From contig JACPHN010000012.1 in assembly GCA_016188575.1 (NCBI GenBank), forward strand, positions 1 through 64,000: a stretch of DNA of 64,000 nucleotides, given 5' to 3'. This DNA comes from Candidatus Schekmanbacteria bacterium (GTDB taxonomy: Bacteria > CSSED10-310 > JACPHN01). The notes beneath the pieces are model-generated. The model was not told the origin of the DNA. It saw only the letters and a program-made list of their open reading frames with translations, and made no database searches. How positions within the stretch are numbered: position 1 is the stretch's first letter; every line of letters starts with the position of its first letter. Shown one piece after another: positions 40,202 through 48,178 of this stretch. The position numbers were made by a program, and so were the translations under genes.

Positions 40202-40330
40202 AAATCCGCCGCCAGATCGACTGCAAGTTGAGCGGAAAGCGCATCAAGAAGACTCCCCGCTTCACCCGCACGTGAGGGGAGGGACGCAGGAGCACTGTCA
40301 CGTGGACATCGAACTGGCGGTGGATATGGG
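40202..40330 (+). repeat. Dispersed intergenic repeat, copy B
   Basis: About 129 bp inside the Tad cluster, between the TadE-like gene and cpaB. Terminal inverted repeats are ATCCGCCGCCAGATCG (left) and, on the other strand from the right end, ATCCACCGCCAGTTCG, 14 of 16 matching. The middle shares CATCAAGAAGACTCCCC and a G-rich arm GAGGGGAGGGA with copies A and C. The rest of 40059-40425 shows nothing else recognisable. Confidence 0.75.
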
Positions 40331-40425
40331 CTCGGGTCCTGAGCGCGGGCTGCCAACAACGCCAATGCCGGGTCGCGGCGATGCGCTGCTACCCGGCATT
40401 GATAGATTCGCTATTGGGCGATGGA

Positions 40426-40791
40426 TCAACTGCAGTTTTCGACAGACGTCCTAGGCCAGGGGCGATGCGGTTGATACAACTTGACCGTGCTCGAGAATTC
40501 GGCGAGCCCTTGGGGCTTGAAAAAGATCCATTTTGCCGTCTTCAGCGTCACGCAGGGTTGATTTTCATCGTCGTCCCAGCCCAGTTGCGGTTCCACCATT
40601 CGCTCCAGAGCGTCGTTGCGAGCTGCCGAAAACGCGTACGTCTGGTTCCAGTTTCCGATGATGTAGGTAATGAGCAACAGCACGACGGGAATGAACACCA
40701 GCATGATGACGAGCAGCACCTCGAGAATGGATTGGCCGCTCTCACCCTTCATTCGCCGCGGGGTCCCGCTCTGCATTTTCACGTTTCGCAT
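40426..40791 (-). CDS. TadE-like pseudopilin
   Basis: About 121 residues. A short leader ending ESG is followed by QSILEVLLVIMLVFIPVVLL, the TadE-type pattern of Glu at +5 after a likely prepilin cleavage, then a soluble C-terminal part (NDALERMVEPQLGWDDDENQ). TadE-like minor pilins assist pilus assembly. The ATG at 40791 is chosen for GGGAG 9 nt upstream. Confidence 0.75.
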   Translation of the reverse strand: MRNVKMQSGTPRRMKGESGQSILEVLLVIMLVFIPVVLLLITYIIGNWNQTYAFSAARNDALERMVEPQLGWDDDENQPCVTLKTAKWIFFKPQGLAEFSSTVKLYQPHRPWPRTSVENCS

Positions 40792-40813
40792 GTCAGGGTC
40801 TCCCACCGGTGTC

Positions 40814-41872
40814 CTAGTGCAGGTACTGATGGGCGTCCGGGATACCGTGCCCAAGCGCGTTGGCTACCCGCGGGTAGCCGATCTTGACGAGGTATTCTTC
40901 GTAGTCGTCGCGATCGAAGAAGATGCCGTAGTTCCATGTCGGTCCATAGATGTCCGGTGGCCAGGGACTGCCAGGAGTGAAGAACATGGCGGCATGAGCT
41001 GCGACGATATTCCCCATCGGCAGAGATGCTAGCTCTCCCCATGGAACGAGAGGGTTGGGAGTGAACTGCCAGATGATTGTGCGATCTGGATCGTGCACGA
41101 GGTAGCCACCGAAGGGCTTGGCAGCCGCGACTGCCTCCATTGGGGGGATACCGTCCGGTGCAATCAGCCTACCGGCAAAAAGCTGCTCGGGCGGAATCGG
41201 CTTGGAGCGAACGCGCACACCCATTACGGTAACCGTGCGCGTGTCCTTACCGTCGTGCCAGGTCTTGATCTTCGGCAACGAACCGTAGTTGGTGCAGGGA
41301 TATTCGACGCCCAGGAAGGAGCATACATCCTGATAGTAATAGTAGAAGTCCGAATCATGCTGCTTCTTGAGGAGCGTGATCTTGTTTTCGAGGCCGTGCG
41401 GCAGGATGATGTCGGGTTCGCCGTCAACGTTGACGTAGTTCTTCTTGACGATCATCTTGACCATGTTCTTTGCCCAAAAAGAGAACATGGCGTTGGCGCC
41501 GCCGGGGCCATCGATATCCTTCATCAGGGTATCAACCTTGGCCTGAAGCTCGCCCGCGTAGCCGATCGCGGCCGGCATCGAAACCGCGACGGGATCCTCC
41601 CAGTGGCTCGCCGACTTGTTGAGATACGTGAAGTACTGCCGCCGAATCTCCTTTTCCTTGCGGATAATCTCGTTGAATCCGAGTGCATGGACCGCGGCGC
41701 CGCTCATCGCCCCAACATCTGCGGCGTTCTGCAGGGCCTCCTTGTGGCTGATAAGAACACCGGTGTTGTAAATCAGGCCAACGAACAGAAAGGCTCCCAG
41801 CACGAGGAAGAGAGCCATCAGGAATGCCTGTCCATGCTCGCGTCCGAGCGGTCTGTGCAAGTTCTCTGGCAT
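40814..41872 (-). CDS. TadG-like pilus-assembly protein
   Basis: A 352-residue protein with an N-terminal REHGQAFLMALFLVLGAF segment (TadG/TadE-type 'G-Q' and hydrophobic helix), then GVLISHKEALQNAADVGAMS, the characteristic 'K..LQ.AAD.gAl' stretch of TadG, and a large soluble domain. AGGAG stands 7 nt before the ATG at 41872. Longer in-frame upstream sequence overlaps the tadE gene and is rejected. Confidence 0.82.
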   Translation of the reverse strand: MPENLHRPLGREHGQAFLMALFLVLGAFLFVGLIYNTGVLISHKEALQNAADVGAMSGAAVHALGFNEIIRKEKEIRRQYFTYLNKSASHWEDPVAVSMPAAIGYAGELQAKVDTLMKDIDGPGGANAMFSFWAKNMVKMIVKKNYVNVDGEPDIILPHGLENKITLLKKQHDSDFYYYYQDVCSFLGVEYPCTNYGSLPKIKTWHDGKDTRTVTVMGVRVRSKPIPPEQLFAGRLIAPDGIPPMEAVAAAKPFGGYLVHDPDRTIIWQFTPNPLVPWGELASLPMGNIVAAHAAMFFTPGSPWPPDIYGPTWNYGIFFDRDDYEEYLVKIGYPRVANALGHGIPDAHQYLH

Positions 41873-41889
41873 GTGGGCGCTCCTGATTC

Positions 41890-42543
41890 TTAGTAATTGT
41901 CCGTGAACTCGAGTGGACCGCACTTGCCCCAGATTTCGCATTCTCTCGGGATCCCCAGGCTGAACTGCCCCAGTCCGGGAAGGGCAAAAAACCCTTCCTC
42001 GGGCAGCGGAGCGTAACCGAGAATCATGGTGCGATTGTCGGTCTCGGGGTTCCACGGGACCCAGGGGAACAGCTTTCGGATCAGCCAGGGGAAGAAGTCG
42101 TCGGGGTCCATCAGGTCGAAGGGAATCGACAGCGGTTTCGGGATGAACAGATCCATCTCCCAGTACACCACGACGCCGCCGGACACGAAGGGAATGCTGT
42201 AGTAGATCGCCTTCGCCTCGTATCTCGAGCCGCCGTACGCCTGCGCCATGATGTTCTTGGCGACCTTGGCGTGCTCACCGCTCCAAGAAACGGGCAGGAT
42301 CTCGCTGTTGGTAATCACCGTGCGCGCGGACATGAAAGCCGCGTAGTTCGCCATTTGCCAGGCATTCACGATGATCGCGATCTGCGCGATTACGATGAAC
42401 GCGATGAGGATGACAAATGCCGCGATGATGAACTCGATGATCGACGAGCCGCGCTCTCGCCCGGCGCTGTCTGTCTCGCCACGCTGCCCGCGCACTACAG
42501 TGCGCATTCGCTCCCGTGCTCGCCACATGCCGCTCATCTCCAT
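41890..42543 (-). CDS. TadE-family pseudopilin
   Basis: A 217-residue TadE-type protein. GSSIIEFIIAAFVILIAFIV gives the class III prepilin-like pattern with Glu near +5 and a helix; the soluble domain has AWQMANYAAFMSARTVI and a Trp/Pro-rich segment (FFPWLIRKLFPWVPWNPETD). It probably functions as a minor or pseudopilin of the Tad machine. Start at 42543 (ATGGAGATG) is not supported by a strong ribosome site; ATG at 42528 is possible. Confidence 0.85.
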   Translation of the reverse strand: MEMSGMWRARERMRTVVRGQRGETDSAGRERGSSIIEFIIAAFVILIAFIVIAQIAIIVNAWQMANYAAFMSARTVITNSEILPVSWSGEHAKVAKNIMAQAYGGSRYEAKAIYYSIPFVSGGVVVYWEMDLFIPKPLSIPFDLMDPDDFFPWLIRKLFPWVPWNPETDNRTMILGYAPLPEEGFFALPGLGQFSLGIPRECEIWGKCGPLEFTDNY

Positions 42544-42561
42544 TGGCGCCTCGCGAGGGCC

Positions 42562-42747
42562 TTAGAAGCCGATCGCGTCGGCGAAGTCGTTGATCTTTTC
42601 CTTGATCTTCTCGAAGATCTCGATCAGCGCGTCGGCGAACACCAGTGCAATGGTGACCATGGTGACGCCGATCATGATGCTCAAAACGATCCATTCGACT
42701 GTGGTTTGCCCGCTCTCGTCCACCGCGAGCCTGCTCAGGTGTTGCAT
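42562..42747 (-). CDS. flp: Flp-type pilin
   Basis: A 61-residue small pilin. After DESG comes QTTVEWIVLSIMIGVTMVTI, the class III prepilin hallmark: cleavage after Gly, Glu at +5, and an aromatic residue next to it. The helix is followed by a charged tail (IEIFEKIKEKINDFADAIGF). ATG at 42747 follows GGGGAC. It is the second gene of the cluster and the likely major Flp subunit. A prepilin peptidase (TadV) is not in the window. Confidence 0.88.
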   Translation of the reverse strand: MQHLSRLAVDESGQTTVEWIVLSIMIGVTMVTIALVFADALIEIFEKIKEKINDFADAIGF

Positions 42748-42773
42748 GGATGTCCCCTTTCCCCGTCCCCAGG

Positions 42774-43037
42774 TTAGAGCGATTTGTTGTGATAAGAAGG
42801 TTTCTGCACGACTTTGGTGAAGTTGCCGAAAATGCTCGCGCGGCCGGACTCCGGGCATTCGACCTTGTCCGGGCAGGCGATGTCGGCACCGCCGATCAGC
42901 GTCGCGACGGTCCGCACGATCATGTATCCAATGACGATGCCGACGATGATCAGCAGCACGTAGCTTGCCGTCATCTGGCCGTCATCGTCGCGAAGAAGGT
43001 CCCGCCAGAGTCTTCTTGGGGATGTCATTCCGTTCAC
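42774..43037 (-). CDS. Flp-like protein lacking the prepilin Glu+5
   Basis: An 87-residue protein. DDDG is followed by QMTASYVLLIIVGIVIGYMI, similar to Flp pilins in position and helix but with Ser where Glu+5 should be. A cysteine pair (IACPDKVECPESG) follows, unlike classical Flp. The GTG at 43037 has AAAGGAG 8 nt upstream. It starts the Tad cluster. Possibly a minor subunit or an assembly protein not processed like a pilin. Confidence 0.75.
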   Translation of the reverse strand: MNGMTSPRRLWRDLLRDDDGQMTASYVLLIIVGIVIGYMIVRTVATLIGGADIACPDKVECPESGRASIFGNFTKVVQKPSYHNKSL

Positions 43038-43070
43038 GGCTGATACTCCTTTCCGGCTGGGCTTATGCAA

Positions 43071-43381
43071 TCTTCATACCAGAGCAATCGTCCTCGCGGA
43101 TCTGGCGCCGTCGCGCAGGAATAGCGCCGCAGCGCACTTTCCTCTCCTGGCAGGGGGCCGCACTGAAGGGGTTCGCTGGCCGACTGTGGAAGCAGGTTCA
43201 CACTCCTCGCCCCGAGGGTGCGCGGCGATGCCCATGAGGCGCAGTCTGCCGTTGGGAACACTTCTTCACAGCAGATGCAGCAGCGTGCATAGCGTCGGGC
43301 CTCGGTCCGCACTGCCGCTGCCCTCGCGCCGCAAACGAGACCGGCAGAACTGCGGCGATACGCATGGCCCATTGACAAAAG
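43071..43381. other. Region upstream of the Tad cluster
   Basis: About 310 bp between the first Tad gene and the tRNA-Arg. It must hold the Tad promoter, but no sigma-70 or sigma-54 consensus was recognised. A cysteine-containing frame of about 112 codons ends in a GTGA overlap with the gene at 43037; it has no ribosome site and weak codon bias and is not called. Confidence 0.4.
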
Positions 43382-43764
43382 TACCCCCGGCGCGACTCGA
43401 ACGTGCAACCTGCGGATTAGCATACCCCACCCGGTTTCCCGAGCCACCGCTCGCCGCGGTGTTGGAGTCTGGACTATATCTTCGCCATTCCAGGCGCGGC
43501 GCGTATAGTCTCTGAGGGTCCTTGGTAGTGCCTCTACAGGCCTCGCCCGCGGTTCCCTGCGGATTGCCCATTGTCGCATCCCGAGGTCTTTTTTCACCGT
43601 CACGTACGCTCGCCACGCGGGCCGCGTTGTGGTGCCTCGGGCTTTAGGGGTTCCCCGCATACTGCGCCGTCCACTTCCACGGTTGGGCCTCGCCACAGCG
43701 ATGCTGGTTCCCGCGGAAGGCTCCTTGTTGAAGTCCGCTGCTCTATCCTTTGAGCTACGGGGGC
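43382..43764 (-). tRNA. tRNA-Arg(UCU) interrupted by a group I intron
   Basis: Two exons, 43731-43764 (34 nt) and 43382-43420 (39 nt), join to a 73-nt tRNA. Acceptor GCCCCCG pairs with CGGGGGT (a terminal G-U), D-arm GCTC/GAGC, anticodon stem GCGGA/TCCGC, loop CTTCTAA with anticodon TCT, T-arm GCACG/CGCGC around TTCGAGT (one A-C mismatch), discriminator A. CCA is not encoded. The intron splits the anticodon after U34. The gene starts only 12 bp after the dnaA stop, so it may be read from the dnaA transcript. Confidence 0.92.
43421..43730 (-). ncRNA. Group I intron (IC3-like) in tRNA-Arg
   Basis: A 310-nt intron preceded by exon U34 and ending in G, as group I introns require. Catalytic core elements appear in order: P (TGCGGGGAACCCCTAAAG, about 43642-43659), Q (CAATCCGCAG), R (CTCAGAGACTATA) and S (GATATAGTCC). 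P4 forms from TGCGG/CCGCA and P7 from a perfect GACTATA/TATAGTC. A P1 helix with a U-G pair at the 5' splice site can form with GGAGCC in the intron. No homing endonuclease frame fits. The sequence resembles tRNA introns of the IC3 class known in cyanobacteria and some proteobacteria, and should self-splice. Confidence 0.92.
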
Positions 43765-43776
43765 AGTTCTGTTCTC

Positions 43777-45246
43777 CTATCCTCCGGCCGAGCTTCCCTT
43801 GCCAAGCTCGGTCCGCAAGCGACGAAGCGTCTTCGCGATCACCTCATCCTGCTTGTCCAGATCCTCGATTTTCTTGCACGCGAAGATGACGGTGCTATGA
43901 TCTCTCCCACCGAACTTGCTGCCGATTTCCGTGGTCGAGTCATTGGTAAGCTCGCGCGCCAGATACATGGCAATCTGTCTGGCTTCGGCAACCGGCTTGG
44001 TGCGCCCCCTGGCTCGGAGGTCGCGCGACTTGAGGCTAAAATACTCCGCCACGCGATCGATCACAAGCTCTGTTGTCACCCGCGCCTCCGGTTCGTTGAG
44101 GATGTCGCGCAGCACTTCGCGGACAAAGGGGACGGTGATGCGATTCCCGCGGAAAGCGGCCTGAGCCGCAACGCGGTTGAGACACCCTTCGAGCTCGCGA
44201 ACGCTGGACGTCACGCGCTCGGCAATGAAGAGCGCCGCATCGTCGGGCACCTTCACCTTCAGTGACGCCGCTTTCTTGCGGATGATGGCCACCTTGGTTT
44301 CGAGGTCTGGCGGCTGGATGTCGACAATCAGGCCGCACTCGAACCGCGATCGCAGCCGGTGCTCGAGGGTCTTGATGTCCTTGGGCAGGCGGTCGCTGGT
44401 CAATACGATCTGCTTATGGGCGTCATATAGCGTATTGAAGGTATGAAAAAACTCTTCTTGCGTGCGCTCTTTTCCCGCCAGGCCATGGACGTCGTCGATC
44501 ATGAGCAGGTCGACCTTGCGGTACCGTTCCCGGAAGCCGGTGACCTGCTGGTTGGTGATCGATTCGATCATTTCTTCCATGAAGCGCTGCGACGGCACGT
44601 AGCACAGCCTCACTTCGCCGCCGCCGACAGCGGCGCGACTTGCCACCACGTGGCCGATCGCGTGCAACAGATGCGTCTTGCCCAAACCACTGCCGCCGTA
44701 GATGAAGAGCGGGTTATAGCGCCCCGCGGGATGCTCGGCAACGGACAGCGACGCCGCGTGCGCAAATTGGTTTCCCGCCCCCACGACGAAATTGTCAAAC
44801 GTGTAGCGGGTACTGAGCGGCATGCCCGTATATTCGCAACTGCCCTGTCGGCCCGCGACGGCGCCTTCCTCGACCAGCGCGGCAAAGAGGGTTTCTACTC
44901 CCGGGTTTTCCGGGCCACCCTTGGGATCGGCTGCAGCAAGGCGCCGCGTCGTTGGCCGCCGACCTGGCGCAGCGCTCCGGAACGCCGCCTGAGCGGGAAC
45001 CGGCTCGGGATGCGCGAAGACGACCGACACCTCCTGCCCGTCATCGCAAACCTCGCGAATGGTCTCCTGGATCAGGTGCGCGTAGAACGTTTTTAGATAT
45101 CGGCCGTGATCAGCATTGGGAACGGACAACACAACGTTGTCACCCATGTGACGTTCCAGGCTAACCGGCGCGAACCATCGCTCGTAACATCTTGAGGTCA
45201 CCTTTGCTCGTAGGCCTTCCTGAACGCGCGGCCATAGGTTATCCAT
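43777..45246 (-). CDS. dnaA: Chromosomal replication initiator DnaA
   Basis: A 489-residue DnaA. Domain I (MDNLWPRVQEGLRAKV...), a Pro/Ala-rich domain II, AAA+ domain III with Walker A GGSGLGKTH and Walker B LLMIDDVH, and domain IV with the DNA-binding signature SKFGGRDHSTVIFACKKIE. ATG at 45246 has GAGGTGG upstream; in-frame sequence before it lacks family similarity. It is not followed by dnaN: a tRNA and the Tad cluster are downstream, so the usual dnaA-dnaN order is absent here. It is essential for replication initiation. Confidence 0.96.
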   Translation of the reverse strand: MDNLWPRVQEGLRAKVTSRCYERWFAPVSLERHMGDNVVLSVPNADHGRYLKTFYAHLIQETIREVCDDGQEVSVVFAHPEPVPAQAAFRSAAPGRRPTTRRLAAADPKGGPENPGVETLFAALVEEGAVAGRQGSCEYTGMPLSTRYTFDNFVVGAGNQFAHAASLSVAEHPAGRYNPLFIYGGSGLGKTHLLHAIGHVVASRAAVGGGEVRLCYVPSQRFMEEMIESITNQQVTGFRERYRKVDLLMIDDVHGLAGKERTQEEFFHTFNTLYDAHKQIVLTSDRLPKDIKTLEHRLRSRFECGLIVDIQPPDLETKVAIIRKKAASLKVKVPDDAALFIAERVTSSVRELEGCLNRVAAQAAFRGNRITVPFVREVLRDILNEPEARVTTELVIDRVAEYFSLKSRDLRARGRTKPVAEARQIAMYLARELTNDSTTEIGSKFGGRDHSTVIFACKKIEDLDKQDEVIAKTLRRLRTELGKGSSAGG

Positions 45247-45452
45247 CTGGTAGCCCACCTCAAATGTACACAGCAGCCCGCGGGCACAAACCACCTATCA
45301 GGACCGGGAGACTGGTAGGAGAACTATCACGAGGTCCTTGAGAAGCGCTCTATGGGCGACCCCCAATCGCCATCTTTCTCCTACGGACCTCTTGATCTGT
45401 TGTGTAGCGGACCATAGCTGCTCTCGAAGTATCCCCAACAACCGACAACAGG

Positions 45453-45481
45453 AAAGTACCAGGGCACCGTCCGGGTGTCAA
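45453..45481 (-). promoter_or_regulatory. Candidate dnaA promoter
   Basis: On the minus strand TTGACA (45476-45481) and TACTTT (45453-45458, 3 of 6 matches) are separated by 17 bp, about 205 bp upstream of the dnaA ATG. The rest of 45247-45537 shows short inverted repeats but no TTATCCACA-like DnaA box and no AT-rich stretch, so an origin there is not supported. Confidence 0.4.
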
Positions 45482-45537
45482 GTCGTGAGCCATCGACAGC
45501 TAGATTTCGGCACCCGCCGCTGCCGGCCGTCGGCGGC

Positions 45538-47271
45538 TCAACGCGGCGCCGGGGTCAGGTGGGAGTGAATCAGGCGGAGCAGCGGCAGCATCACATTTCC
45601 GCTGAAGTCAAGGGTCGCTCCCGCGGCCGCAAAGAGCTCCGGGAGCGGCCGGCTTCCACCCAGGCCAAGCGCTTTTCGATAGGCGTTCACCGCCCCCAGT
45701 GGATCCGCCAATGACCGCTGCCATACTTGCAGCGCTCCGAGCTGCGCGATCACGTACTCCACGTAGTAGAAGGGCGTCTCGAAAAGATGGCTTTGCTGCA
45801 GCCACTCCACCTGTTGCAGCTCCTCCAAGCCATGGTGGTCCACCAGGCCCGCGTAGCGCGCGCGCAGATGCGCCCAGGTGTTGCGCCTGGCCGCTTTCGA
45901 GCGCTCCGTCGCGGTATAGATCGCGTGCTGAAAGGCGTCGATGGTCGCGGCCCACGCAAAGAAGGGGATGATGCCGCGAAGCTGGCGCCGCCGCGCTCGC
46001 TCCGCGTCATGCTGGCTGTAGAAAACCTCCAGATGACGAGCCCCCAGCAGCTCCATGGCCATGGAAGCGACCTCCGCAATCTCGGTAGGGACGTCGCGAT
46101 ACACGAGTAGGGGCTCGTGCCGAGTCAGGCAGCAGTGAAAGGCGTGCCCGCCCTCATGCAGCAAGGCCACGACGTCTTCATGCCCCCCCGCGGAGCTCAT
46201 GAAGATAAACGGCAGCCGGCGGCGGGCGAGCGTGATCTGATAAGCGCCGGGAGCTTTCCCCACGCGACTGGCAAGATCCAGCAACCCGTACCGGGAAAGC
46301 TCGCAGAACTGCTCGCCGAAGGCCGAAAACACGCGCTCGAAGATCGTTTGGCAGCCCTCTCGAAGGGCCTCCGTGCTGGTGAAGGGGGACAGCGGTGACT
46401 CGCCATCCGGATCGGCGAGCAGGTCCCACGGGCGAAGCACAGAGACCCCGAGCTGGTCCGCAAGCTGTTGCTGAACCATGCGCACCGATGGCATCGCGAA
46501 GCGCTCGGTGGTCGCGTGAAGTTGCTCGCAATCCCGCGGCCCGTAGTCGAATCTCCGCAAGCGGCGAAACATGTAATCCCGGTAGCTTGCGAACCCGCAG
46601 TTGGACGCCATCTGGCCGCGAAGCAAGACGAGCTCGTGGAAAACGTCCTCGAGCTCGTCTTTGTCCTGGAATCGCCGCTGCTCCACGGCTTGCCACGCCG
46701 CCTTCCGCCGCGAGCGGTCGAGCTCTTCCAGGTATGGCCGCATTTCGGGAAGCGTGCGTTGCTGGCCGTCGAAATCGACGGTCATGTTGCCCATGAGGCG
46801 TTGATATCGCCGCGAATGGCGCGCCTCAGCAGTTTCCAGTGCCAGGTTGTCCGCCACGAAAAGCGCCGCCTCGTTCTCGATGATTCTGTCGAGGACCGCG
46901 TAGCGACGCGGCTCGAGGTCGCCGCGCCCCGTGCTGGCCAGGTATCGCAGGTGAAGGCGATGCCACCGTTCCTTCGCAGGTTCGGTCACGGTTTCAATGT
47001 AGTCGAGATACGCCTGGTCAAGGGCGTCGGAGGCAGTGTCCCGCGTTGAGGCGATGTAGCGCAGCGAGAGCTCCTCGTCGATCGCCGCTTGCAGCTCGCT
47101 GCAGAAAACCAGCCAGGCCTGTAGCTTGGTGGCGCTCTCCAGCGAGTGCCGCTCGAGCTGATCGAATAGGGGTTCGACGCGGCTCCAGGAATCGACGCTG
47201 GTGCGGGCGTCCAGGAAGGTGCCAGCGGACGGCGGCGGCACCGCGGCGAGAAAGGTCAACGGGGTGCTCAT
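45538..47271 (-). CDS. M3 family oligoendopeptidase
   Basis: A 577-residue M3 metallopeptidase of the oligoendopeptidase F/PepF type. The zinc motif HEGGH (His372, Glu373, His376) lies in LLHEGGHAFHC, with the third ligand glutamate in the following helix (EIAEVASMAMELLG). It is cytoplasmic with no signal peptide and degrades short peptides. It lies 46 bp downstream of the operon of two unknown genes and 291 bp upstream of dnaA, all on the minus strand. Confidence 0.94.
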   Translation of the reverse strand: MSTPLTFLAAVPPPSAGTFLDARTSVDSWSRVEPLFDQLERHSLESATKLQAWLVFCSELQAAIDEELSLRYIASTRDTASDALDQAYLDYIETVTEPAKERWHRLHLRYLASTGRGDLEPRRYAVLDRIIENEAALFVADNLALETAEARHSRRYQRLMGNMTVDFDGQQRTLPEMRPYLEELDRSRRKAAWQAVEQRRFQDKDELEDVFHELVLLRGQMASNCGFASYRDYMFRRLRRFDYGPRDCEQLHATTERFAMPSVRMVQQQLADQLGVSVLRPWDLLADPDGESPLSPFTSTEALREGCQTIFERVFSAFGEQFCELSRYGLLDLASRVGKAPGAYQITLARRRLPFIFMSSAGGHEDVVALLHEGGHAFHCCLTRHEPLLVYRDVPTEIAEVASMAMELLGARHLEVFYSQHDAERARRRQLRGIIPFFAWAATIDAFQHAIYTATERSKAARRNTWAHLRARYAGLVDHHGLEELQQVEWLQQSHLFETPFYYVEYVIAQLGALQVWQRSLADPLGAVNAYRKALGLGGSRPLPELFAAAGATLDFSGNVMLPLLRLIHSHLTPAPR

Positions 47272-47317
47272 GGGGAGAGCTCTCGGAAAGCGTCCAGCAA
47301 CAGGCGAAACAACAGCA

Positions 47318-48178
47318 TCAGCGGGCCTGGCGAACCTCCAGCTTGCGAACCACTAACTGGGTCGGATCGACGTCTTCAGAGACTCCTTCAAACTTGCAGA
47401 GCGCGCGCCCATCGATGATGTGCGTATCGGAGCTCTGCCGCAATCCGCCGTCCCCGGGAAAAGCGACGGTCAGACGCAGTCGCGCGCCATCGAGATTGCG
47501 GTCCGGGGTCTGCAGGGCGACTACGTAGTTATCGCCGATACGGAAAACTTCGGCAATCGTGAAGGCGCTCATGGTTCGACGACGGGCGGGTTGATGCAGA
47601 GCCAGAGCGGGGCCGGCTTCGGGCGGCGCGGGCGGGCCAACCTCCAGGGGCTCGGGCGCCGGTTCCTCGGCGGCTTCGGGTGGCGCCGACGGCTCGCTGG
47701 CCTCGCGTACGCCCGATCTGGTCTTGCGCTCCGCGCGCAGCAGTAATTCGCGCTCCGCCCGCAGCGAAGCCAGCTCCTTGCTGCACCGGGCGCACCGCAA
47801 GAGATGCTCCCCGCCCTCGAGTGAAGACGCGCGGCCGAGCGCTTCTTCGACCAGCGCCCACCAAGGTAGACATTCGGAGGAGCGATCGCGCAGCAGCCGC
47901 TCGTCCTGAATACCGAGCGCGAGCAGCAGCTCGCGCTCGCGCGCCTCGCACTGATCGCGGCAGTGTTGGCACCGCCGCATGTGGTCGGCGAGCAAGGCCG
48001 CTTCGGAGTCAGAAAGCGCATCGAGGCAGTACAGAGTGATCTTCTCATTCACCAGGTCGTGCACCTGGACGAGCTCAAGACCGAGGTCCGCGTTACCCGG
48101 GTCGAGGGCAAGCAGTCTGAGCAACTCTTCTTTGCGCAGGAGCAGATAATTGATGGGGAAGTTCGCGGGATCGATCAT
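47318..48178 (-). CDS. Zinc-finger-like regulator protein of unknown function
   Basis: A 286-residue protein. Two HxxxCxxC motifs (HMRRCQHC at about 66-73, HLLRCARC at about 128-135) resemble the zinc-binding helices of anti-sigma factor (zf-HC2/ZAS) domains; in most anti-sigma factors there is one. A Pro/Glu-rich linker (SAPPEAAEEPAPEPLEVGPP) leads to a C-terminal beta-rich domain (TIAEVFRIGDNYVVALQTPD). No transmembrane helix is visible. The ATG overlaps the stop of the preceding gene (ATGA), so the two are coupled. No ECF sigma gene is adjacent. Confidence 0.7.
   Translation of the reverse strand: MIDPANFPINYLLLRKEELLRLLALDPGNADLGLELVQVHDLVNEKITLYCLDALSDSEAALLADHMRRCQHCRDQCEARERELLLALGIQDERLLRDRSSECLPWWALVEEALGRASSLEGGEHLLRCARCSKELASLRAERELLLRAERKTRSGVREASEPSAPPEAAEEPAPEPLEVGPPAPPEAGPALALHQPARRRTMSAFTIAEVFRIGDNYVVALQTPDRNLDGARLRLTVAFPGDGGLRQSSDTHIIDGRALCKFEGVSEDVDPTQLVVRKLEVRQAR

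Noticed and set aside
43037-43375. A cysteine-containing frame of about 112 codons on the minus strand ending in a GTGA overlap with the first Tad gene
   Set aside because: No ribosome site, weak codon bias and arginine-rich composition; may be coincidence in GC-rich DNA, so only mentioned.
45247-45537. Chromosomal origin beside dnaA
   Set aside because: No DnaA boxes, no AT-rich unwinding region and no dnaN neighbour.
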